Shown here one piece after another: positions 19,298 to 28,172 of a stretch of 64,000 nucleotides of DNA; the first letter of the stretch is position 1, and every line of letters starts with the position of its first letter. This DNA is from Thalassobacillus sp. CUG 92003 (lineage in GTDB: Bacteria; Bacillota; Bacilli; Bacillales; Halobacillaceae): NCBI RefSeq assembly GCF_013618635.1, contig NZ_JABLSJ010000008.1, positions 1 through 64,000 on the forward strand. Reading direction: 5' to 3'. A program made the position numbers and the translations under genes. A model generated the notes under the pieces. It was not told the DNA's origin, did no database searches, and was given only the letters and a program-made list of their open reading frames with translations.

Positions 19298-20158
19298 CTA
19301 TTCACCAGAAGCAAGGATGGCTTGTTCATATTCATACCCTACATTTAAAACGGTGGAAACATCTCCCGGTTCCTCCACTACACGTTGGATGGCCGCTTCC
19401 AAATCAGAAAAGCCTTCATGATCAACCTGATTAAAATCATCCAGCACCGCTTCTCCGTCTTCATTTACTTCTTTTCCATGGAGGGTCGACAACCAGAGTT
19501 CTTGGAGATCCTGCATCAGAGCTTGTTCAGGTGCTGATAACACTGCGTTTTCTCCCTCCACTTGCCAATGCTTAATATAATAATCTTGCCCTGATAGGAG
19601 ATGCTCCTCCGCCCAAGCCTCAGCCTGTCCATAGTTTGGGGCAGCTTGAGCGAACATGAAAAACTGTCCGTCCCGTTCCCACACGAAGGTCGACTTATCA
19701 CCATAATGATCCCTTTTCCATTCATCCGCTTTGTCACGACTGGAAAATACACCGAGCTGAACAACATGAGCTTCTAAAGAGGGTACGGATGACGGATCAG
19801 TCGAACCAGAAACGGTAGCTGTCTCTTCCTCAGCAACATTGGACGTTCCTGTTACATTTGGATTGGTGTTGACAGCTTCGCCTTCGGTCATACCGACAAA
19901 CATTCTAAGTAAAAGGATGCCAATGAAACTCCCTGCGATAAAAGCGATACTGGCCGAAATGATCACACGTTTAATAAACGAATGTTCTGAAATTAATGGA
20001 CGTTTCTTTGAGTATTTATTAAACGGTGCAGGTGGAGGTAATTCAGGCGATTCAGATGTATCGAGCGAATCGTTCTGCTTTGGTTTGGGTGCGACATTTG
20101 ACGTGGAGGAGACAGAATTTTTATTTATATTAACCGGAATTCTATTATTTTTACTCAT
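19298..20158 (-). CDS. spoIIB: SpoIIB-like SPOR-domain sporulation protein
   Basis: The 286-residue protein has a cytosolic N-terminal part, a membrane helix at about residues 68-88 and an extracytoplasmic SPOR domain (about 130-205, with VVQLGVFSSRDKADEWK), which binds denuded peptidoglycan. In B. subtilis SpoIIB lies between comC and maf and helps septal thinning at the start of engulfment. The position is identical here, between pilus genes and maf. The ATG at 20158 (MSKNNRIPVNIN) is favoured by AAAGGATGA upstream; an earlier frame to 20233 has no such site. Confidence 0.82.
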   Translation of the reverse strand: MSKNNRIPVNINKNSVSSTSNVAPKPKQNDSLDTSESPELPPPAPFNKYSKKRPLISEHSFIKRVIISASIAFIAGSFIGILLLRMFVGMTEGEAVNTNPNVTGTSNVAEEETATVSGSTDPSSVPSLEAHVVQLGVFSSRDKADEWKRDHYGDKSTFVWERDGQFFMFAQAAPNYGQAEAWAEEHLLSGQDYYIKHWQVEGENAVLSAPEQALMQDLQELWLSTLHGKEVNEDGEAVLDDFNQVDHEGFSDLEAAIQRVVEEPGDVSTVLNVGYEYEQAILASGE

Positions 20159-20294
20159 CACTCTCATCCTTTCCTCATCTATATCAACCCTATCACAGTA
20201 AGGGAAAAAAAGAGGACGAGTATTGTCGCTCACCCGTCTGTTTATTTCGATATTTATGTCTGATTCTGTTCATCATGATACGTTAGCCAAACCG

Positions 20295-21023
20295 TTAAAA
20301 AGGTGTAATTTTCCCCGGCGTTTCTCCGTAGTCATACTGAGGTGTTTCATGGGCGAGTTCCTGTAAATCCGAGGCATAGTAACTGCTCAACACAACTGAC
20401 AGCGCCACCTCTTCGCTTCCTTCCGTTTCTTCAAATTCAAGGGCGCTCACCTGAGTGATGCGAGCTTGGCCAGTGACATTCTGTAAAAACATCAGCATCT
20501 CCTCATAATTAGCAGCTGTTAATTGGATGGAAAACTCGATAGTGTTCAAACCCGATTGAGTTGTCGAACTCCCTTGTCCATCGCTCTCCTCATCAGCTGA
20601 AGATGTATCAGGAGCAGAGGAACGGCCAGAGTCTGGCGTTTCCTCCGAATCGTTCTGCTCTTCACGCTTATCAGGTAAACTTACGCCTTCTTCGTTATAG
20701 GCGATTTCTATTTCTTCAATTGCAGTTTCCGTTGAGACTTGTGCACGTTCAAAACCAATGAACAGCTGATCGAGCAAAGGAACGACCGGCAGCTTTTGTT
20801 GAGCGGTGCGTGAACTTTGTGATAACGCCTGATCCGCTTGATCTTCCTTTGATTCTAACGTTGCCACTTTGTCCCTTTCTGTTTCAAGAGTGGCTTCGGC
20901 GGTAGCCAAATCCTGCTCTTCAGGCTTCACGTAAAGGTGCTCAGCTAAAAAGAACAGGCCTATCAGAGTGCATACAGCAATCAGAGCCATAAACGTGTCA
21001 CGGCGTTTCCATTCATGCATCAT
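20295..21023 (-). CDS. pilO: PilO-like type IV pilus assembly protein
   Basis: The 242-residue protein has one N-terminal membrane helix (about residues 11-28), a coiled-coil stretch (about 35-75), an acidic low-complexity linker (about 115-160) and a C-terminal ferredoxin-like domain (about 160-230), the PilO plan. It overlaps pilN by 11 nt. PilM-N-O form the inner-membrane alignment complex of type IV pili. Last gene of the cluster before spoIIB. Sequence identity to PilO is low, so position and topology carry the call. Confidence 0.75.
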   Translation of the reverse strand: MMHEWKRRDTFMALIAVCTLIGLFFLAEHLYVKPEEQDLATAEATLETERDKVATLESKEDQADQALSQSSRTAQQKLPVVPLLDQLFIGFERAQVSTETAIEEIEIAYNEEGVSLPDKREEQNDSEETPDSGRSSAPDTSSADEESDGQGSSTTQSGLNTIEFSIQLTAANYEEMLMFLQNVTGQARITQVSALEFEETEGSEEVALSVVLSSYYASDLQELAHETPQYDYGETPGKITPF

Positions 21024-21600
21024 TTTTCGCCCCCACTTCTTTTACGTCATCTGGGTCGAAACGAACCTGATATTCCGCTATGTAACGGGGGAGATAATCG
21101 GAGGAAGGAACCTCAGCTGATGGTACATCGTCTGTTGTAACGCGACTGACTTCAACTGATTGGACGAACGGTTTGTCCTTCAGACGGCTTGCGTACGCCG
21201 CAGCTTCCTGCATCATATCAAAGCGTACAACGACTTCTACTGTTCCTGGTTCTTCAAACCGATACGCATCAAAAAAACCTCTCTCCGGCAGGGAGGCTAC
21301 AAAACTTTCCAGCAAAGGCAACGCAGGAATAACAGCGTCCTCCAGATGAGCGAGACGGGTCGTCAGGTCCTCCCTGCTAGCTTCCACATTCCCTGTTTCA
21401 GCCTCAGCCAACTTGTCTTGTTCTGCCATAACCTCTGCAATCTGCTCTTCAACGTGTTGGGTTTTTGCCTTAAGCTGGTGGTGCTGATGATAGAAATAAG
21501 CCCCCATCATAAGGATGATCAGAATGAATCCCCCTAGAATGATAGAGGGCCGTAAGTTTTTCCTCTCTCGCTGCTCTAATAAATTTATTTCTACAGTCAA
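21013..21600 (-). CDS. pilN: PilN-like type IV pilus assembly protein
   Basis: The 195-residue protein starts MTVEINLLEQRERKN, a PilN-type cytosolic peptide (INLL motif) that docks into PilM. It has one membrane helix (about residues 20-38), a coiled coil (about 42-75) and a ferredoxin-like domain (about 85-185). Located between pilM and the pilO-like gene, which it overlaps. Confidence 0.85.
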   Translation of the reverse strand: MTVEINLLEQRERKNLRPSIILGGFILIILMMGAYFYHQHHQLKAKTQHVEEQIAEVMAEQDKLAEAETGNVEASREDLTTRLAHLEDAVIPALPLLESFVASLPERGFFDAYRFEEPGTVEVVVRFDMMQEAAAYASRLKDKPFVQSVEVSRVTTDDVPSAEVPSSDYLPRYIAEYQVRFDPDDVKEVGAKNDA

Positions 21601-21627
21601 CTTACAGCACCTCCTGTCTCCTCATAA

Positions 21628-22593
21628 TCATGCCTTTAAAGCCAGTCCTATCACTTCGGCATAACTCGGCGGCACAAAGTCATCGCCTTCAGAATGAATC
21701 TCATTGGGACGCAAGGACTCAATCGGTAAATTGAACGTCTGATCCAGCAGGGTTTCTACTCTATGAAAATCTGGCCAATCACCAGAAACGAGCAGCTTAT
21801 CAACACCCTGCTCCCCTCCCATCATCGAAAATTTATAAAAATCCATGATCCGCTCTATTTCATTCAACTGATATTCCAGGTACGTTTTCATTTGGTCTTC
21901 AAATCCATCAAATACATATGTGTCGTCCTTGATGGTCCATTGATCGAGAGGAAGATCTGATTTCATATTCCGGACAAACACTGGCTTATGCGCATAGAAA
22001 ACTGTTACGATACAGGCATCAATATTCCACTGGATCGACAGCACATGTTCCTCAGCATTATGATAACCCAAGTACTCGTAATAACGATACACAGATAAAG
22101 ACGTGAGGTCAGCTGACTTCGCTTTCAAACGCTCCTCTTCAAAAGCCGTCCTATACTGCTGAATTTCTTTTTCGGGGTAAGCGAACAGCAGCAGTTTATA
22201 ACCAGAGGGACCAGCAGTTATGATACTATAATCAAAAACGGGAGTATCAAAGGGTAAATGCAAGCTTTCGCCAAGCTGCATAAACAGGTAGCCCTTGATC
22301 TCATCTTCCTTAATATCTCGTGGCACAGTGAATGGTCGAATCACCATCGCTGAGTCTGACACACAGAAATACAAGGGTTTCGCCTTCCATTCTTTCTCAG
22401 TCGCTAATTCTGCCAAAACAGATTGAAATGCCAAACCATCGATAATTTTTCCATTTTCCACAATGTTTGGAGCCAGGTGCTTTTCCCCAAACGTGATGAC
22501 CTCAGTAGAACCTGGTTTTGCTTGAATATAGCGGATAGTGTGATCTTTGACGACTAAATTGACCCGATCTCTCGCTGGTGTAAACGTAAACAA
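21628..22593 (-). CDS. pilM: PilM-like actin-fold pilus assembly protein
   Basis: The 321-residue cytosolic protein is PilM-like, with an actin/FtsA-type fold suggested by its spacing and by the segments LYFCVSDSAMVIRPF and IKGYLFMQLGES. PilM binds the N-terminal peptide of PilN and links the complex to the cytosolic ATPases. It is 20 bp downstream of pilD and 27 bp upstream of pilN. The match is by context plus overall resemblance. Confidence 0.82.
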   Translation of the reverse strand: MFTFTPARDRVNLVVKDHTIRYIQAKPGSTEVITFGEKHLAPNIVENGKIIDGLAFQSVLAELATEKEWKAKPLYFCVSDSAMVIRPFTVPRDIKEDEIKGYLFMQLGESLHLPFDTPVFDYSIITAGPSGYKLLLFAYPEKEIQQYRTAFEEERLKAKSADLTSLSVYRYYEYLGYHNAEEHVLSIQWNIDACIVTVFYAHKPVFVRNMKSDLPLDQWTIKDDTYVFDGFEDQMKTYLEYQLNEIERIMDFYKFSMMGGEQGVDKLLVSGDWPDFHRVETLLDQTFNLPIESLRPNEIHSEGDDFVPPSYAEVIGLALKA

Positions 22594-22612
22594 TCTTAAA
22601 TCGCACTCCTAT

Positions 22613-23371
22613 CTAAAAAAAGTTCAAATACCACGTTACGAGATCCTCACCGACAAACATGGTTATGACAGCTGCCGTTAAAATATAGGGCCCAAACGGT
22701 ATCGGCTGTTTCCGGTCAATGATGCCAAAACCGAGCAGTCCCATACTGATGATCGTTCCAATGAGCGTCGCTAGAAAAAACGTTAATAGGACCGATTGCA
22801 GTCCGAGTAAAACCCCCAGAACGCCCATCAGCTTCATATCGCCTCCACCCATTCCCCCGCGGCTAACGATGATGATGAGAGCAAGCAAGACCATAGCCAC
22901 AGCAGCGCCAGTGAGTGAGGAGTGCCACGGCTGAAGCGGAGACATAACCCGCAGGACGCCAAAGCAACCCAAAAAGATGATCAACACTTTGTCCGGTATG
23001 ATCATGTAGTGTAAATCAGATACTGTTAGAATCGCTGCCATAGACACGAGCATAATCGCCGCCAGAAAGGCCATCGACCATCCGAATGTCAGGTAGCTTA
23101 CCGCAAACAAGAGGGCAGTTACGCATTCAATCAGAGGATAAAGCGGAGAAATACGGGATTGGCAATAACGACATTTACCGGCTAACGAAAGGTAGGATAG
23201 GAGGGGAAAAAGATCCCTCGGCTTTAGGGCTGTGTGACAGGTCGGACAATGGGATCGTCCTTTACTGAGCGCTTGCCCGGTTGGAAAACGGATGCCGACC
23301 ACATTGAAAAAAGAACCGAACATGAGGCCATATGTAAATATGATACTGGTCATGACAATTTGCATGGGCAT
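22613..23371 (-). CDS. pilD: Prepilin peptidase / N-methyltransferase (PilD, ComC type)
   Basis: The 252-residue A24 peptidase has an N-terminal methyltransferase part with two CxxC pairs (CPTCHT and CRYCQS), about eight membrane helices, and both catalytic Asp motifs (SDLHYMIIPD and GMGGGDMKLMG). It cleaves prepilin leaders after Gly and methylates the new N-terminus. This is the position of comC in B. subtilis (folC-comC-spoIIB-maf), so the enzyme probably serves the type IV pilin here and any competence pseudopilins encoded elsewhere. ATG 23371 or 23365 could start it. A repeat insertion separates it from the pilin gene. Confidence 0.95.
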   Translation of the reverse strand: MPMQIVMTSIIFTYGLMFGSFFNVVGIRFPTGQALSKGRSHCPTCHTALKPRDLFPLLSYLSLAGKCRYCQSRISPLYPLIECVTALLFAVSYLTFGWSMAFLAAIMLVSMAAILTVSDLHYMIIPDKVLIIFLGCFGVLRVMSPLQPWHSSLTGAAVAMVLLALIIIVSRGGMGGGDMKLMGVLGVLLGLQSVLLTFFLATLIGTIISMGLLGFGIIDRKQPIPFGPYILTAAVITMFVGEDLVTWYLNFF

Positions 23372-23397
23372 AATTCCTATTCATTTCAGTATAGGTA

Positions 23398-23693
23398 AAG
23401 AGGTTGGGACAAAACTGAATAAAACACACAAATGTCGAACTATATCACTGAAAATGTTTGGCATTGTGTGTTTAAAGAAAGAGGTCCAAAACCGCTCCGT
23501 CAAAACACTTCGCTTTCCACGGGCACGGCCTTAGCTTCCTCAGAAAGCAAAGACCGCTTTCCTGCGGGATCTTCGGCTCGCGCTGTTCCCGTAGGAGTCT
23601 GCGTGTTTTGACTACGCTCATGAACGTTGCTCTTATATATACGTTACCTATGTTCGCTTAAACACCTCTTATTTACTTATGTCCCAACCTCTT
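23398..23693. repeat. Composite repeat with AGAGGTTGGGACA inverted ends
   Basis: AAGAGGTTGGGACA (23398-23411) is repeated in inverted form at 23680-23693. Inside lie a hairpin (AAAACACACAAA with the GTGTGTTT side, about 23423-23474) and one variable-stem element. A diverged relative stands at about 56803-57010. The copy begins seven bases after the pilin stop on the minus strand and lies between pilin and pilD. Confidence 0.75.
23499..23612 (-). repeat. Variable-stem element, copy between pilin and pilD
   Basis: Stem GTCAAAACAC (23499-23508 with 23603-23612, perfect) encloses a core that reads on the minus strand AGACTCCTACGGGAAC, GATCCCGCAGGAAAGCGG, GAGGAAGCT and CCCGTGGAAAGCGA. Stem and core resemble the copy at 56803-56913, in opposite orientation. 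Confidence 0.8.
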
Positions 23694-23700
23694 CATTAGC

Positions 23701-24105
23701 TTATTCGTCTGAATTTAATTCGCTTTTACTGGCACCATCAATTCCAATGTCTTCGCCAAGTGTCACTGTAAAAGTATCATCCTCTGCTACAGTCACGAAG
23801 CCTTTACTATATTCGCCGCCTTCCGGGTTAGATGGCGTGCTATCTAAGTATCCTTCTTGTACCAAGAAATCCATAGTATACTGACTCTCTTCGTTAGTCT
23901 CTTCCCCGCTCGTATCGGCCAGGCGGGCCGCTCCCAACAAGGACAATGCATTGGCATCATGGGCATCCTCTTCAGCGTCACCGATGATGCTGCCGATAGC
24001 AGGTACAGCAATTGCGGCAATGATCCCCAAAATAACGATGACCGCCAAAAGCTCAATTAACGTAAAACCCTTTTCCTGTTTGACCAATTGTTTGATTTTG
24101 CTCAT
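23701..24105 (-). CDS. pilA: Type IV pilin (major pilin candidate)
   Basis: The 134-residue prepilin has a 13-residue basic leader ending in KG, then mature FTLIELLAVIVILG with Glu at +5, the class III signature recognised by PilD. The mature protein is about 121 residues, with one N-terminal hydrophobic helix and a globular, strongly acidic C-terminal part without Cys. It is the only pilin in the cluster. The ATG at 24105 is chosen: GGGAG lies 11 bases upstream, and an earlier in-frame GTG at 24126 would add seven charged residues before the leader. It follows pilC by 154 bp. Confidence 0.9.
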   Translation of the reverse strand: MSKIKQLVKQEKGFTLIELLAVIVILGIIAAIAVPAIGSIIGDAEEDAHDANALSLLGAARLADTSGEETNEESQYTMDFLVQEGYLDSTPSNPEGGEYSKGFVTVAEDDTFTVTLGEDIGIDGASKSELNSDE

Positions 24106-24259
24106 CTTAATTCTCTCCCTTTTCACTAGTTTCTGCCCTTAATTTAGACAGATAGACCTAAACCCGTGACTGTCATTTAGTTATATCAACCTATATCGTT
24201 CATTATAATGGTATAAAAGGAAAATATCTATAATTTTTTAGGAATAATTACTCAATGGT

Positions 24260-25465
24260 TTAGTTGACTTGTTCAAAAATTGAAAACATCGGGATCGCGA
24301 TAGCCGCTACAATCCCTCCGACAACGATGGCCAGGCATAAGATCATAATGGGTTCAATCATGGTCTTAAGCCGGTCGGTTGTGTAATCCAGTTCGGATTC
24401 ATAGAACCCGGCGACTTTTGCCAACATATAATCCAAAGAGCCTGTCTGCTCGCCTACCGCAATCATTTGCACGACTAAAGGCGGAAAGATCCACTGTTTT
24501 TTTAATGGTTCTGATAATGACTCGCCTCTTTCTAAAGCATGGTAGCTGTCTTCGATGGCCTGCTCGATCACCTTGTTCTCCACGACTTTCTGCGTAATGT
24601 GCAGCGACTGTAAGATGGGCACTGAACTGCTCATCAACGAGCTCAATGTGTTCGTCATGCGTACGAGCGAAGCTTTTAGAAGTAAAGGGCCGAAGACAGG
24701 GATGCGCAATTTGGCTTGATCCATCGCGCTTGTGAACCCTGGCGAGCGAGACGCCGTTTGATGGAGGAAGATAGCCAGGATGGGCACTAGCAGCCCCAGA
24801 TACCAGACGTGTTGGATGAGGTGGCTTAGTTGCAGTGTGACTTGTGTGATCAACGGCAACTCGCCACCCATGTTTGCGAACATATTAGCAAAACGAGGAA
24901 CGACAAAGGTTAATAAAAACGTGACGATGATAATGGCTATGACCCCGACTATAGCAGGATATGTAAGAGTTGAAATCACTTTTTGCCGCGTATCATATTG
25001 TTTTTCATAGTAAACGGCCAGCCGTTCTAAGACCTCCTCTAAATTTCCACCTGCTTCCCCTGCCCGGACCATGTTGACAAATAAAGTGGAAAAAATTTTG
25101 GAATGCTGTTCAGCAGCATCGGAAAATGCTATTCCTCCTTCTAATTGTTGAGCGATATCTCCTAACGCCGACTTCAAAAACTTGCTGTTCGTTTGTTCTT
25201 GAAGGATGCGCGTCGTTTCAAGCAGTGAAATCCCTGCATTGATCAGCGTAGCAAACTGACGAAGATAAACCACGAAATCTTTGGGTTTCACCTTTTGTCC
25301 AAATGAAAGCTCTTTGTAAAGAACGCTTTGAATCTCTGTCAGACTCGTCGTTGCGACCCCTTTTTGCTTAATCGTTTGAACGGCTTCTTTGCGTGATTCT
25401 GCCTTCACTTTCCCTTTTACGAGTTTCCCCACACGATTGCGACCTTGATACGCGTAATATGCCAT
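24260..25465 (-). CDS. pilC: PilC, type IV pilus platform protein
   Basis: The 401-residue protein belongs to the T2SF/PilC family, with two cytosolic helical-bundle domains (about residues 65-190 and 270-390), each followed by membrane helices. It contains the conserved segments LRQFATLINAGISLLETTRIL and MIAVGEQTGSLDYML. It is the membrane platform on which PilB and PilT act. The stop of pilT directly abuts its start, indicating one operon. Confidence 0.95.
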   Translation of the reverse strand: MAYYAYQGRNRVGKLVKGKVKAESRKEAVQTIKQKGVATTSLTEIQSVLYKELSFGQKVKPKDFVVYLRQFATLINAGISLLETTRILQEQTNSKFLKSALGDIAQQLEGGIAFSDAAEQHSKIFSTLFVNMVRAGEAGGNLEEVLERLAVYYEKQYDTRQKVISTLTYPAIVGVIAIIIVTFLLTFVVPRFANMFANMGGELPLITQVTLQLSHLIQHVWYLGLLVPILAIFLHQTASRSPGFTSAMDQAKLRIPVFGPLLLKASLVRMTNTLSSLMSSSVPILQSLHITQKVVENKVIEQAIEDSYHALERGESLSEPLKKQWIFPPLVVQMIAVGEQTGSLDYMLAKVAGFYESELDYTTDRLKTMIEPIMILCLAIVVGGIVAAIAIPMFSIFEQVN

Positions 25466-26509
25466 CTAGACGGTTCCCTCCGTTAAATACGGAGTGGCTT
25501 CCGTTTCTGAGATGATGTCTTTGGCAATCAATTCTTTGATGGCCATTTCTAACGTCTGCATGCCTTGGGACTTAGACGTTTGCAACACATTCGTGATTTG
25601 ATGGATCTTTTCACTCCTGATCAAATTTTTCACAGCAGGCGTATTGACCAGTACCTCGACTGCTGCTCTGCGTCCATTTCGATCAGTCCGTTGAAACAGT
25701 CGCTGGGAGATGATCGCTTCAAGGACATTCGCCAGTTGGACACGCACTTGTCCTTGCTGGTTGGGAGGGAAAACATCAATGATCCGGTCAATCGTATCGG
25801 CAGCGTTTGTTGTATGCAGCGTACCTAAAACGAGATGGCCAGTTTCTGCTGCTGTCAAAGCGGTCGAGATGGTTTCAAAGTCCCGTAACTCCCCTACCAA
25901 AATAATATCTGGATCTTGCCGTAAACAACTCCGCAAACCATTCGCAAAACTGCGCGTATCAAACCCAATCTCACGCTGGTCAATAATACAATGGTTATGG
26001 GCGTGAGCATATTCAATCGGATCTTCAAGGGTGATGATATGTTTACGCGCTGTTTGGTTCAAATGATCAATCATGGAGGCGAGTGTGGTCGACTTTCCCG
26101 ATCCTGTGGGCCCGGTGACGAGCACTAAACCCTGGGCACTTTTCGTTATCTTCTTCAGGACTTCTGGCATATGTAATTCCTCGATAGCCGGAATCTCTTT
26201 CGGGACGATTCTTACAGCCATGGAGACACAGTTGCGTTGATGATAAACATTGATGCGAAACCGCGATACTCCCTTTATCCCGTAAGAAAAATCAACTTCT
26301 CCTACATCCTCTAATTGCTTCCACATGATATCTGATAGGATAGCTCGACTCATGCCATACGTATCCTCCGGCGTCATATTTTCTTTGCCGTATTGCCTGA
26401 GGTCCCCATGAATACGAAAAACCGGCGGCACCCCTACGGTTAAATGAATGTCAGAAGCATCGAGTTGAAATGCAGCCCGTAAGAGACGATCAAATTGTTC
26501 TTTCAACAT
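25466..26509 (-). CDS. pilT: PilT, pilus retraction ATPase
   Basis: The 347-residue hexameric ATPase has Walker A GPTGSGKSTT (about residues 134-143), an Asp box (ITLEDPIEY), Walker B (ILVGELRD), a His box (GTLHTTNAA) and the PilT-specific C-terminal motif AVKNLIRSEK, equivalent to AIRNLIRE, which is required for retraction. Its presence implies dynamic pili capable of twitching or DNA uptake, in contrast to the B. subtilis ComG system, which lacks PilT. It is nine bp after pilB and abuts pilC. Confidence 0.95.
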   Translation of the reverse strand: MLKEQFDRLLRAAFQLDASDIHLTVGVPPVFRIHGDLRQYGKENMTPEDTYGMSRAILSDIMWKQLEDVGEVDFSYGIKGVSRFRINVYHQRNCVSMAVRIVPKEIPAIEELHMPEVLKKITKSAQGLVLVTGPTGSGKSTTLASMIDHLNQTARKHIITLEDPIEYAHAHNHCIIDQREIGFDTRSFANGLRSCLRQDPDIILVGELRDFETISTALTAAETGHLVLGTLHTTNAADTIDRIIDVFPPNQQGQVRVQLANVLEAIISQRLFQRTDRNGRRAAVEVLVNTPAVKNLIRSEKIHQITNVLQTSKSQGMQTLEMAIKELIAKDIISETEATPYLTEGTV

Positions 26510-26518
26510 GAGCCCTCC

Positions 26519-28138
26519 TTAATCCGATTTAGCAACGCGCAAGACCTCCTCTACCGTCGTGGTTCCCTGTCTTGCCTTCAACAATCCATCGTCCAATAAA
26601 AAGAGCATCCCGTTGTTCATAACATGTCTGTGGATCTCTTCCATAGACATATTTTCCATCATCAGTTTCCGGATTTCATCATCAATGACCAACACTTCCT
26701 GGATCGCCATACGTCCGCGGTATCCGGTGTTTTGGCAACTGTTGCAGCCCTTGCCTTGATAAATTTCATCCACTGGAATCCCTCGTTTTTGGAAGTGTTG
26801 TCGTTCCATTTCGCTCGGAGCATAAGCGTACTTACAATCCCGGCAGATCTTCCGTACTAAACGCTGCGCTACAACTCCAGCCAACGATGACACGACGAGA
26901 TAAGGTTCCACGTCCATATCAAACAGTCTCGGAATTGTCGCAATCGCACTATTGGTGTGCAGTGTGCTGAGGACAAGATGACCGGTCAGGGAAGCGCGAA
27001 TCGAGATTTCCGCCGTTTCGGAATCACGGATCTCCCCCACCATGACGATGTTAGGGTCCTGCCTGAGAATCGAACGTAACCCTTTGGAGAACGTGAGGCC
27101 GACCGGTTGATTAACCTGGACTTGATTCAATCCTTCGACTTGATATTCCACCGGATCTTCTACAGTAATAATGTTGACATCATCCGTGTTCAAATAATTC
27201 AACGATGCGTATAAAGTAGATGATTTACCGGAGCCTGTTGGCCCGGTGATTAAGATCAATCCAGAAGGTTGATCAACTAATTGTTTGTACTTCTTATAAT
27301 TCACTTTATTGAAGTCCAGATCAGTAAGTGCGGTCATCACGTTTCCGAGATCAAGTATACGTATGACGATTTTTTCTCCGTACACAGTCGGAAGGATGGC
27401 AATGCGTAAATCAACAGGCGACATATCTATCGTCGTTTTGATGCGTCCGTCCTGAGGAAGCCGTGATTCTGTAATGTTCAAGTTCGCCATGATTTTGACA
27501 CGCGCTGTTAAACTGTTCTGAAAGGATTTTGGGAGCGTCCGCTCTGTTCTTAACACACCGTCGATCCGGTAACGGACTAAAACTTTCGTTTCTTGCGGAT
27601 CCAAATGGATATCGCTCGCCTTCAGTTGTACACCCGCTTGCAGCAACTGGTCCATCAAGCGGATCGCCGGAGCGTCATCTTCCGCTTCATCTTCCACTGA
27701 AGCTCCTTCGTCAAGATTATAAAATCGGTTGATTGATTGCAGTACTTCATGTTTAGCCGCGATGACCGGGGAAATTTGAAAGCCTGTGGATATTTTCATA
27801 TCATCAATCGCGTAGTAATCCATGGGATCATTCATCGCTACAATTAACTGATCATCTTTCATTTCGATGGGGACGAGTAAGTTACGCGTTGCAAAGTCTT
27901 TGGGCACAATCGTAATGACTTTAGGATCGATTGGGTAATGGTAAAGGGAAACATGAGGGATGCCAAGCTGCCGCTCTAACACTTCAATCAATTGTTTTTC
28001 GGTCACATAACCACTGCTGACGAGCACATCCCCCAGCTTCTGATTCTTTTTTTTCCGTTCTAGCGCTTCTTGTATGTCCTGTTCTGTCACTAAATCGACT
28101 TCTTTCAGTAGATCCCCCAGCCGTTTTCGCCTTGCCAT
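26519..28138 (-). CDS. pilB: PilB, pilus extension ATPase with MshEN domain
   Basis: The 539-residue ATPase has an N-terminal MshEN-type region (residues 6-61). Two 24-residue motifs start RLGDLL (6) and KLGDVL (34) and end in RK (29) and RQ (57); the spacer is four residues. The first motif lacks the usual final Gln. Such motifs bind c-di-GMP in MshE and some PilB proteins. The C-terminal ATPase has Walker A GPTGSGKSST (about 300), the Asp box, Walker B and a zinc-binding Cys quartet (CRDC, CNSC, about 450-490). The adjacent GGDEF gene makes c-di-GMP control plausible. Confidence 0.95.
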   Translation of the reverse strand: MARRKRLGDLLKEVDLVTEQDIQEALERKKKNQKLGDVLVSSGYVTEKQLIEVLERQLGIPHVSLYHYPIDPKVITIVPKDFATRNLLVPIEMKDDQLIVAMNDPMDYYAIDDMKISTGFQISPVIAAKHEVLQSINRFYNLDEGASVEDEAEDDAPAIRLMDQLLQAGVQLKASDIHLDPQETKVLVRYRIDGVLRTERTLPKSFQNSLTARVKIMANLNITESRLPQDGRIKTTIDMSPVDLRIAILPTVYGEKIVIRILDLGNVMTALTDLDFNKVNYKKYKQLVDQPSGLILITGPTGSGKSSTLYASLNYLNTDDVNIITVEDPVEYQVEGLNQVQVNQPVGLTFSKGLRSILRQDPNIVMVGEIRDSETAEISIRASLTGHLVLSTLHTNSAIATIPRLFDMDVEPYLVVSSLAGVVAQRLVRKICRDCKYAYAPSEMERQHFQKRGIPVDEIYQGKGCNSCQNTGYRGRMAIQEVLVIDDEIRKLMMENMSMEEIHRHVMNNGMLFLLDDGLLKARQGTTTVEEVLRVAKSD

Positions 28139-28172
28139 TGCCGTTCACCTCTCCCTTAGAGTCTATCCCTCA

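Noticed and set aside
20295-28138. comG competence operon
   Set aside because: The presence of PilT, PilM, PilN and a MshEN-type PilB, and the absence of comGD-GG-like pseudopilins, fit a type IV pilus rather than ComG.
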